A DNA stretch of 64,000 bases from assembly GCA_003255065.1 (NCBI GenBank), contig QAOA01004753.1, positions 703,321-767,320 on the forward strand, written 5' to 3'. This document shows, in pieces, positions 42,759 through 52,302 of the stretch. A program made the position numbers and the translations under genes. The notes beneath the pieces were generated by a model that ran no database searches, was not told where the DNA came from, and was given only the letters and a program-made list of their open reading frames with translations. Source of the stretch: Cercis canadensis. Lineage: Eukaryota > Streptophyta > Magnoliopsida > Fabales > Fabaceae. Within the stretch, counting starts at the first letter, position 1; the number at the start of each line of letters is the position of its first letter.

Positions 42759-45450
42759 ATTGGTGATCGTATCTGATTCTTCTTTTTCTTCTTTTTTTTT
42801 TATGCAACTCCCTGGATTTTCTTCTTTAGTGTTTACTATTTTTACTCCGTAATTCTAGGGTATGGCATTGTTGCTTTCATAAGAGAACGGTGCAGGCACC
42901 TAAATGACCAACTCTGGCCGAGCTTGGCTAGCTGAAAAATTAGGTAAAACTCTAAGGACAAAAGGTTTGGCCCCATGTTGTTCTTCTCCAGTCATGTTGA
43001 TCTCCTTCTGATTCCCCTCACTTCTCCTCTCAAACCTTAAGACTCCTAAAGTCATCGGCTTCTGAACTCCACACTTGAATTCCCAGCACCTTTCTATATC
43101 ATGCCCCATACTCTGGTGATGTTCACAGAAAGAATCCACATCATATTGATCATCCTTTTTTATTGGCCTAAAAGGACCTTTCAAACTGCATCCAGCTGAC
43201 CTCAGTATTTCTCGTATTAACCTCATAGGAGTCTTTATCTGAGTAATCTTTCGGATTTCCCCAACTCCTTCAAGTATTGCATTAATCATTGGTCTCGCTT
43301 CATGGTTAGGCAAAGGATTATTGTTTACATTAGGCCCTTTCCCAATTTCTTCAATTTTGATCACGCCTTGCTTAATCAAATTTAACACAGCAAACTTAAA
43401 CCCCGGACAATCTTCAATCGAATGTCCCACAATACCTCGATGATAATCACACTTGAGACTTGGGTTATACCATTGAGGGAATGGTGGCTGAATTGGTTGT
43501 ACAGGCTTAGGAGCTATCACATGAGCCTCACACAATTGTTTGAACAATTCAGCTCTAGTAATAGGAATGTTTGGAAACGGTTCATCTCTTTGTAAAAGAC
43601 GTGGCTGGTTTCTATACCCCTGGTAATTTGGCCTAAATGGTGGTCTTGATACCGGAAAACTTGGAGGTGTATTATGGTAAGTGGGAACGAAAGGTGTTTG
43701 AGGATATTGGTGATTTGGTATGGATTGGGGATAAGCTGAAGGGATAGCATTAACAGGATACGATGGTGGGAATGATGGTCTTCTAAGTTGAGGGTATTGG
43801 TAGGTTCCCGGTGTTTGTATCCAGTTCACTTCTCCTTCCTTCTTTTTTTGAAAACCCGTCTTCTTCTGGCCAAAACTATTACCTTCAGTNTAAGATACCA
43901 GATGAAACTTCAGGTTACCAGTACCATCATACTTCTCAAACTCAGGGAGCTTAAGATCTCTAGGACATGGAAGGGACAACCTGTCATCAACTCCAAATAC
44001 GGAGATTTCAATGTATCCAGAAAAATGGAGCATAATTCAGAGTCAATGAGTGGAGGTTGAACTTTGGAAGCCAAGGTCCTCCATTTCTGGGCATACTCCC
44101 TAAAAGATTCATCTTTCTTCTGCGTGTTCTTCAATTGCTCTCTTGTAGGAGCAGTATCATAGTTGAACTTGTACTGCTTTAGAAATGCATCTGCTAAATC
44201 CGCCCAACTCCTTGTCCTGGTGCAGTCTAAATTTATAAACCAATTATAAGCAGCACCAGTGAGGCTTTTTGGAAAGAAATGAATCAACACCTTCTCATCT
44301 TCCTCTATAGCGGCCATTTCCATAATATAAGATACCAGATGAAACTTCAGGTTACCAGTACCATCATACTTCTCAAACTCAGGGAGCTTAAGATCTCTAG
44401 GACATGGAAGGGACAACTTGTCATCAACTCCAAATACGGAGATTTCAATGTATCCAGAAAAATGGAGCATAATTCAGAGTCAATGAGTGGAGGTTGAACT
44501 TCGGAAGCCAAGGTCCTCCATTTCTGGGCATACTCCCTAAAAGATTCATCTTTCTTCTGCGTGTTCTTCAATTGCTCTCTTGTAGGAGCAGTATCATAGT
44601 TGAACTTGTACTGCTTTAGAAATGCATCTGCTAAATCCGCCCAACTCCTTGTCCTGGTGCAGTCTAAATTTATAAACCAATTATAAGCAGCACCAGTGAG
44701 GCTTTTTGGAAAGAAATGAATCAACACCTTCTCATCTTCCTCTATAGCGGCCATTTCCATAATATAAGATACCAGATGAAACTTCAGGTTACCAGTACCA
44801 TCATACTTCTCAAACTCAGGGAGCTTAAGATCTCTAGGAATTGACACTCTCGGAGTAAGACGTAATTGCTTGACTCCCACAGCCCCGAATGAACTAGTTC
44901 CTTCCATAGCTTTAATCATGTCCTCTAAAGTCAACAATTTATCTTTTTGTTTTTCTTTTTCGCACTCCTCAGATTCTTTCTCAACATGTATGGTCACTGG
45001 TGGATTCTGGGTGGGCACATTAAAAAACAGAATGGGTGATCGATGAAGTGTAAGTGTATACGTTTCCCCTGTGTCCACTTGGATTAAAGGAAGTCTCTGT
45101 GGTAGGCTTTGCTTTAGGTAAGGTGGCGGTTAATCGAAATTCAGGTGGTTGGGTAGTAGGTGAGATAGTGGAATTAGGGTCCAATCCCTAGGCTGCGGGT
45201 GTCATTAGATGAGGGGGCATGCCCCAAATGGGATTGAATTGAGCTGTGGTAACATTTTGCTCATGAGCAGGAAAAGTCAGGAGTGGTGCTACTTGGGATA
45301 TGGGGAGAAAGTCAGAATGACTCGGGCCTTCAGCTGTCCCTTTTAGCTTCAAACTCTGAACAAGTAAACTCCTTATCTCATTCATTTGTTCCTTCACCCC
45401 ATCCAACTCAACTCCTAAATCCCTCTATAGTTCTTGAGTTCCATCCATGA
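42759..45450 (-). pseudogene. F2 gag region
   Basis: The minus strand starts MDGVKEQMNEIRSLLVQSLK near 45406. Then come a linker, the capsid-type domain (LPEFEKYDGTGNLKFHL, FFPKSLTGAAYNWF, FLDTLKSPYLELM), a P/Y/Q-rich stretch, CDYHRGIVGHSIEDCPGF and CEHHQSMGHDIERCWEF zinc-knuckle-like segments. An almost exact ~436-bp tandem repeat of the capsid part lies at 43891-44763, next to the N at 43890, and may be an assembly artefact. Broken. Confidence 0.8.
43890..43890. other. Assembly gap in F2 gag
   Basis: The N sits at the edge of a tandemly repeated ~436-bp gag segment (starts at about 43891, 44328 and, partial, 44764). Confidence 0.9.
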
Positions 45451-45895
45451 TAGTAACAGTCCTAGATCTGAGTCCGATTGATCTTTTCACATAGCCTTTT
45501 TTATTGAACCGCGCTTTCTTTGCAGGACCAATGATGTCTTAATCCCCTTATGGACGATAAAAATGAAAAGAAAACACAAAGAATAAATGAGTAAAAATGA
45601 AAATAATAAAAAGATTTTAGCAATCTCTTAAGAAGACAGATTGTTAATATGGCTTGGACGAGTCCTTTAAGCGATCAATTTTAAAATTCATCTTCTTCAC
45701 AAGTACTTTCGTGGGATACGAATCTTATTTTTCGGCAGGAACTTTGGTTCCTTACGGAAAAATATGACAATGATAATATTCGCGAATGTTTTGACATTAC
45801 GAGAAAAATTATCGCATACAACTAACATGAGAGATTGGTCCAATGAAAACAAAGCACATTTCATTAATGATTGTAACTCAAGTACATCAAGAAGC

Positions 45896-47956
45896 TCATA
45901 ACTGTGATATGTCATTTAAAATACTCTTGCATTCTTCAAAAAGTTTCTCCAAATCCCTCGTAGGTAATGCAAAAGGAGTCGTGTGAGCTTCGACCTCTTG
46001 AACTCTTTGTCTCAGCCTTTCTGCTTTATCATAAGAATTCTCCATCAAATATTCAAAACGCTTCTTCCATTTTTCGGTCTCTGAAGCGTCACCTCCTTTA
46101 TCCATTTCTTTTTTCTCTTTCAAAAGTTCATATTGCTGCTTCCAAAGTGTCACCATCTCTCTTGCCTTTTGAAGAGCATTGCCTAAGCGAGTATTTTGGT
46201 GTTCCATGTCTTCGCATTGACAACGTAAAAACTCTTTATCTTCTTCCTCTTGAGTTTTCAGTTTTTTCATATTTTGATACCCATTCTCCCAATTTTCCAT
46301 TTGTTGTTTGTGAACATCTTTTTCTTCTTCCAGATTCTCTTCTAGCTCTTCAATCTTTGCTTTAAGACATCCCATCTGCTCAAGTCTGTGTTTCGCCACT
46401 TCTCTTACCTCATGGATTTGTCTCTCCATTTGTTCAATTTGCTTCGATGAGGCACTTTGAGCGACGTCTTGGTATTTTCTTTTTTCTTTCTCTGCTCTTG
46501 CTAATCTCTTCATGAGCTGGGCCCGTTCTTCAAGCCATTTCTTCTTTTCAACTTCTACCTCATCTAATTTTCTTTTCATTTCTTCCTCTCTAAGTTTTTC
46601 TTTCATGGCAAATTCAGCCTCAAAATCGCGAGTAGGCACTTCAATAGGAGGTGGATGAGAAATAGTAGCAGCATGTGGTACTACGACCTCTTTGGCTTTC
46701 TCTCGGACCCAAGTACCATACAAAGTAATTGCCTCATCAGTATCGGAGCACGGGTCTTCTTGTCGGAATGATAATTTTTCCCAAGCCTTCTTGACCTTGT
46801 ATAAGTTATTTTCACTCCCTTGAGAATCGTACTCGAACTCCATTTCAACAAGTCCTTTAGTGTAAGGAATGTATTGAAGGTGTTCGAATTGCCTCAAGAC
46901 TAGTGTAGGCGTGTAGGCCACACAACCTCGAGTACCCATCAATGGCACATACGAAAAATCTCCACAACGAATCAATATGCCATGCCCTTTAGACCAATGA
47001 GAACGCCATGTAAAATTTCCTTCATCAATACCAATATAACGGTTCAACCAAAAATCTCGATCCTCCTTCACAATTTTCAATTCAGTAAATTTCCTTATGA
47101 ACTCCATCCCAAAGCCAAAATTGGTCAATCGTGGATAATTTTTTCCTTGAACATGGTAGAAGAGCCAGATGAATAAAAGTTGTAAACAACATTTGAGTTT
47201 ACCTTCACCTTTCCTTCGACAAAAATTGAGAGCTCCAAATGTGTCAGCCAATATGGCGGGTACTGGATTAATCTTGTGCTCAAGAACTTGTTGAAACACA
47301 TCGGCGGCTAAAAGACTAATAGCATTCTTGGCAGATGGGAATAAAATAAGTCCGTAGATACATAAAGCAATCAGATCCCTCAGCTTTCCCCATTCTTTTT
47401 TATCAAGAAAATTTTGTAGACTGGGTATTATGAAAGCCATAGGCCACCCCCTCATGCTAGTGTCCTTTAGAATCATTTTACTTTTCACCATGTCAGCAGA
47501 TACACCTAGCCACTCAGCAACCCTTCCCAAAGCAACTTTATTCTTGTTGTGAGTATACACCTTGGTTTGAGTAGTCAATGGCAAATTCAGCATATAGGCA
47601 TACTCTTCAATGGTCGGGGTCGTGTCAATGACTCCAAAAGTTAAGCAACGGTATGAAGGATCCCAGTAATTCAACATGGTAACCACAGCCATCTCATGTA
47701 CTTCAACCTTCAACAAGTCCCAAATCTTTCCGTATTTCTGATTGAAAGCTGTCTTTTCATCAATGGGTAGTAATTTGAAAAAACGGTCTACTTCAGTCAC
47801 ATCATTGACTTCGACATGGACTCGAAGCCTCTTAGGCAATGTGCTAGGATGTCCCTTAGGTAAACAATCTCTCTCTTCAGTTGGTAGTGATGCCATATCC
47901 CTTATGAAAGCTCGTGAAGTCTTAGAATTTTCAAAAACAGGATCTCGACTAGCCAT
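45896..47956 (-). CDS. F2 ORF1 protein (686 residues, open)
   Basis: This open frame lies between the 5' LTR leader and gag, where Ogre-type elements carry ORF1. Residues about 40-400 form a helical domain with YWDPSYRCLTFGVIDTTPTI and, further on, LIALCIYGLILFPSAKNAIS, FIWLFYHVQGKNYP, and a WRSHWSKGHGILIRCGDFSY segment with counterparts in F1 ORF1 (WDPAYRVFTF, LFALAIYGLVIFPR). Residues about 450-640 are E/K/R/Q-rich with heptad-like spacing, a probable long coiled coil. No catalytic motif is seen. Function unknown. It looks whole in this copy, in contrast to the rest of the element. Confidence 0.75.
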   Translation of the reverse strand: MASRDPVFENSKTSRAFIRDMASLPTEERDCLPKGHPSTLPKRLRVHVEVNDVTEVDRFFKLLPIDEKTAFNQKYGKIWDLLKVEVHEMAVVTMLNYWDPSYRCLTFGVIDTTPTIEEYAYMLNLPLTTQTKVYTHNKNKVALGRVAEWLGVSADMVKSKMILKDTSMRGWPMAFIIPSLQNFLDKKEWGKLRDLIALCIYGLILFPSAKNAISLLAADVFQQVLEHKINPVPAILADTFGALNFCRRKGEGKLKCCLQLLFIWLFYHVQGKNYPRLTNFGFGMEFIRKFTELKIVKEDRDFWLNRYIGIDEGNFTWRSHWSKGHGILIRCGDFSYVPLMGTRGCVAYTPTLVLRQFEHLQYIPYTKGLVEMEFEYDSQGSENNLYKVKKAWEKLSFRQEDPCSDTDEAITLYGTWVREKAKEVVVPHAATISHPPPIEVPTRDFEAEFAMKEKLREEEMKRKLDEVEVEKKKWLEERAQLMKRLARAEKEKRKYQDVAQSASSKQIEQMERQIHEVREVAKHRLEQMGCLKAKIEELEENLEEEKDVHKQQMENWENGYQNMKKLKTQEEEDKEFLRCQCEDMEHQNTRLGNALQKAREMVTLWKQQYELLKEKKEMDKGGDASETEKWKKRFEYLMENSYDKAERLRQRVQEVEAHTTPFALPTRDLEKLFEECKSILNDISQL

Positions 47957-48712
47957 ATTAACAATTCAACCTCCTATGGATTATTGCTGAAAAGTTCAAA
48001 AATAAAATGTGACCAAACCTTGTCAGAACAATTTACAGTGTATTTACAAATGAGAAATAAAGCGAATAAAATGAGATGAAAATAAAAGAGAGAAATGATG
48101 CTTCCCCTATTGTCTTAAGAAAAGGTTGACATCTAAACTCAAGGATTTTAACTTAGTGGTCATGATCTAACCTAAAGGAGGGCTTGTACAGTCAAATTAC
48201 GTGCATGGTTATTAGGTCGGTGCTACATCCTAGAAGTCCAAGGTACTATAGATTGCCTCTCATCGAGATGACGGAGACCTTGTCTTGTTAACATGAATAG
48301 ACGAAAGGTAGTGCCTCTCATATTTACTCATATTAAAAGGACAAGTTACAATCCAAGTGAGAGCTTTGCATAGATCGCAAGGGTACTTAGCCCCTTTGGG
48401 ATAATGCTCACTCCCTATCTAACCCTAAGCTTAAATGTGACTCGGGTATAGAGCCAGAGAAAGTGTGTGAGGTATGAGTGTTAGTGTTTCGTGTGTGCAG
48501 GGGAAACAAACAAACCTCATCCTACATCTACCCGCTGCAAAAGAAAGCACAAAATATACTACAATTATTTACGAATGCGAAGCAAAAATATATACACAAT
48601 ATATACATGAAATAAATAATGAAAATTAAATGAACAATGGGATAAAGAAAATACAAAAAGGCCATATTTATTTTGCACAATTAACTTTCTAGGCTTGACT
48701 CTCGATGTAGTA
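47957..48712 (-). other. Leader of F2 between primer site and ORF1
   Basis: Non-coding, about 750 bases. It contains the ORF1 upstream region and no recognised gene. Ogre elements commonly have a leader of this kind. Confidence 0.6.
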
Positions 48713-48730
48713 TCCCCAGTGGAGTCGCCA
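48713..48730 (-). promoter_or_regulatory. Primer-binding site of F2 (tRNA-Arg type)
   Basis: On the minus strand TGGCGACTCCACTGGGGA starts three bases after the LTR end. This sequence type is the tRNA-Arg-complementary primer site known from Ogre elements. It confirms the element's direction and the LTR border. Confidence 0.85.
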
Positions 48731-48733
48731 AAC

Positions 48734-51034
48734 TGTCATAACATACCCGGAGGTTGGTATAACGCGGATGGCTTAAATAAAAGAGATTTAGTTTTCGAAA
48801 TGAAAACTCTGGAGTCACCACCAATTGTATTAAAAATTTGGGGAACAATTGGAAAACCCTTTAATTTCTAAAAAAATATGTCTGCGAACCAGAGAGGGTT
48901 CGGGAGTCTAATTGTGTATAGGGAAGGTGTTAGACACCCTATAACACCCGTCTAAACGACGGTTACCTAAAATTAATTGTGCAAATTAAATCATGGCCTA
49001 ATTGTATTTATTTTATCCCTAAAAGAAAAATAGGTGATTATTTAAAACAGGACTTGATTCGTCACCCTCGAATGCCTACGTACCCTAATTAGGGATCAAA
49101 GTCCGCGTAGTTCGCAATGATTCAAAATGAATTTTTTTTTTTATTATTATTATTTTTTTTATTTTTCAAAATTAAAATTAAAAGGAATTCAAAATTTTCA
49201 AATAAAAAATTGTGCTATGCATGAATCTAATCGCGTCCTAATCCTTCCACTTTGTTCCCACGCTTCTCGGTTCCCAAAGCGGCGCTTATCCTTACCTCGG
49301 GCAGATAGAAGAGCCACCCCTATGGGGGTAAGTCGCTCCTATCCCTCCCTTGACAAGTAAGGGGCCTATGGATGCTAGTCGCATAGAATTAACTAAATGA
49401 ATGTAAAAATGCATGATATGTAAGCTCATTTCGTGGGCCTAGTTTAGCCTAGAATAGGAACCAGCTCAACAAATCAGAGGACATAAACCAGTCCATTTCA
49501 TGGGCCAAGTCCAATCCATACAAAAAATAGCTTAGCACATCAAGAACAATGGACTAAATAGAACCTCAGCCAATCAACAAAAAATGAAAAATTATGAAGA
49601 TTTCTCAAATTGAAGATATAAATCTCATGGTTTTAAAAAGACAAGAAACACCTAAATCGGGGCTCTATAGCTCCAGAAAAATTTAAAAGACTATATACTA
49701 TCATAGAAAATCAACTAGCTTAACAATACAGAAAACAGCAAAATTTTAAATGTAAACTGAGAATAAAGTAGACATAAAAAAAATATGAAAATTATATATA
49801 TTTAAGCCACACATCTTATGATTCTAATGAGACTAACATCACTTAATTTGAAGCTATATAACTCTAGAAAGAAATAAAAGATTGCACACTGTCAGAGAAA
49901 ACCAACAGGCTTGACAGGACAGAGAAACAGCCAACTTTAAATCACAACCGAGAGCAAGGGAGACATGTAAAAAATCTGAAAATAATATATATTGAAACTA
50001 AACCTCTTGCGGTTCTAATGAGATCAATATCACTTAATTTGGAGCCGTATATCTCCAGAAATAAATAAAACATTGCACACTGTCGGAGAAAACCAACAGG
50101 CTTGACAGGACAGAGAAACAGCCAACTTTAAATCAAAACTGAGAGCAGGGGGGACATGCAAAAAATCTGAAAATAATATATATTAAAACCACACATCTTA
50201 CGGTTCTAATGAGACCAATATCAATTAATTTGGAACCGTATAACTCCAGAAAGAAATAAAAGATTGTACACTGCCAGAGAAAACCAAAGGCTTGACAGGG
50301 CAGAAAAACAGCCAAACTTAAATCGAAACTGGGAGCAGAGGCGACATGCAAAAAATCTGAAACTAATATATATTAAAAACACACCTCTTACGGTTCTAAT
50401 GAGACCAACATCAATTAATTTGGAGTCCTGAAGCTTTGTCTAGAAAAACAAAACCAACTACTGCCAGAGCTACCTAAAAGCTGCGAAAATGAAGAAATCT
50501 TACCTTGGTTCTCTTTCTCTTTGCCCTCTCTTCTTCCTTGTTTTAGTTATGTTCTCTCTATTGCTCTTTTTCTGTGTATTGCTGTTGGTATTTGTTTTAG
50601 CCCTTGCCTCTTGCTTTTATACTACTCACCTTGCACCTAACTCCTTCACATCTCTCTCTCTATTTGTGTTAACCTCCATCTCTTCCTCTCTTTAAAACAC
50701 TTATCCCCTCTATCCCCTTTTTGGTGTTTCAATTGCACACAATCACTAACTCTCTCTTTTGTTTTTAACTTACTCATGACTCTTACTTCCTTTAATTAAA
50801 ATAAAAATAATAATAAAAATGAAACTCATGCACATGAATCCCACTAGGTCTCTTTCTCTATTTTTTATTTTTCTAAATCATTTATCCCTCTCTCTTTTGT
50901 TTCCAACTTACTCATGTCTCTTATTTTTTCATGCACTCACATCTCTTTCTATGTCTATCTCTTCCCACACATTTAATTATATCATATGTGTATATATATA
51001 TAATTTATTATTTGGACGAAAATAAGTGTCCACA
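48734..51034 (-). mobile_element. 5' LTR of F2 copy D (2.3 kb)
   Basis: On the minus strand it starts TGTGGACACTTATTTTCG (51034) and ends GTTATGACA (48734), directly before the primer site. It includes an AT-rich U3 with TATATATATACA near 51000, a T/C-rich stretch, a ~188-bp tandem array (about 49610-50440) and a conserved right end (48734-49060) shared with 25207-25534. The base right of the LTR begins GATGA, the only visible half of a target duplication. Confidence 0.88.
49610..50440 (-). repeat. ~188-bp tandem repeats inside the F2 LTR
   Basis: About four and a half units. Anchors: TTCTAATGAGA recurs at about 49825, 50014, 50202 and 50394, and GACAGGACAGAGAAACAGCC at about 49915 and 50104. 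Spacing is 188-191 bases. The leftmost unit is the most diverged. Confidence 0.85.
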
Positions 51035-52235
51035 GATGAGGATGACTAAATTAATATTGTTGGGTTTGATTTGAGAATTCTAAATTTTGCATTAATTAAT
51101 TTATAATTCTATACATCTCAATTATTTTTTATCGTGTCAACCCCTGTAACTTGTTTGTTGACCCGTTTCATAAACAGGTTAATCAGAATATAGATATTAA
51201 AATAAATTGGAATTGACCCCACGAAAAAGTGCATCATCAAGCTAGATATTTCATTGCATATTGAGTTTATAAGCTTAGATATTTCATTGCATTTCATTGT
51301 AAATCGAACTGGACCGATTACACCCCAAATTGACCAAACCATATCGGTTTGGTTTGGTTTTTCCAATTTTTGAGAGTAAAACTAAACCGAACCTAACCGG
51401 TCTGGTTCGGTTTGATTTGGTCGATTTTTGCCAAAAGATCTGCACAAGCCATTTTTCCAAATTTGAATAAGAAGAAAGTCAAAATCTGAACTGGTTCTAG
51501 CCATTTTAGAAAGAAAACACTTCAAAATAACCAAAACGACATCGTTTTAGCTTACTCAGTTCGGTTTGGTTTATTTTCGATTTTCCTTCATTGAAATCGA
51601 GAACTGAACCAAACCCTCAATTTTTTAGAAAATGAAACTGAGAACCAAATCGACACCCTCAATCCGGTTCGGTTTTCCCCCAGTCCAGTTTGGTTCGGTC
51701 AATTTGACCGGTTTAGCTTACACCCCTATTTAGGATAGAGTGGGATTGCTGTGGCAATGGCTTCTAGTACAACTTTCCCCAGATAAAAGGAGTTGTCCTT
51801 CCCACCCTTGGAGCCTCCTCGCCAATTTTCCCCTAATGAACTTGAAAGTTTGTTATGTGAACAAAGGTTGCATCAAAGAGGTACCCTATTTTAAGCTGAT
51901 GATACAATTCAATTGTTGTATAAAACAACATACATATTATTGACCATCAATACAAACTACAAAGCAGTGATACACATACACGCATTCGATATAACAGCAT
52001 GAGAGAAAAGACATATATATTCTTTTCCAAGTTACATTTTTTTAAAAAAAAAAAAAAAAAANAAAAAAAGTCATGGAAAAACTAATTTGAATTATTCACC
52101 CGGTGACTATATTTAAGTCTCATAAACATGATGAGAAAAATTACGAAGAAAAGAGAGGTGGCCAAAAGAGAAAAACAAAAGGATAAAAAAGAAAGACACA
52201 AGACGGGCTCTTTGGCACTAGTTATGTCTTGTAAA

Positions 52236-52278
<43 letters not shown>

Positions 52279-52302
52279 CCAGTAACTAGAACTTGTCAAG
52301 TA
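51035..52302. other. Intergenic stretch with a degenerate GGTTCGGTTTGG repeat region
   Basis: No gene. From 51300 to 51730 there are many short inverted and direct copies of GGTTCGGTTTGG and CCGAACC. The right edge (TTTAGCTTACACCCCTA, ending about 51730) resembles the TAGGGGTGTAA terminus of hAT-type MITEs read in reverse. The matching left terminus was not found. A poly(A) run with an N (52062) lies at 52034-52070, and a TA microsatellite at about 52232-52277. Confidence 0.45.
52062..52062. other. Assembly gap in a poly(A) run
   Basis: An N inside an A homopolymer of about 35 bases, probably a simple sequencing break. Confidence 0.85.

Larger units (their letters stand above)
40165..51034 (-). 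mobile_element. Ogre/Tat-like Ty3/gypsy copy D (family F2)
   Basis: A minus-strand element with a 2.3-kb 5' LTR (51034-48734), a tRNA-Arg-type primer site, ORF1, gag, protease/G-patch, an intron-like spacer, and the first part of RT, where it stops. RNase H, integrase and the 3' LTR are not present. The F2 proteins are clearly related to, but distinct from, F1. Broken, with about five to eight coding disruptions besides the missing 3' half. An assembly gap lies in gag. Confidence 0.86.

Noticed and set aside
45967-46365. Plus-strand 132-residue frame
   Set aside because: Reverse-strand shadow of the F2 ORF1 coiled-coil region.
50489-51025. Leucine/phenylalanine-rich plus-strand frames considered as membrane proteins
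   Set aside because: They are on the opposite strand of the purine-rich part of the F2 LTR. CT-rich DNA gives L/S/F-rich frames by chance.
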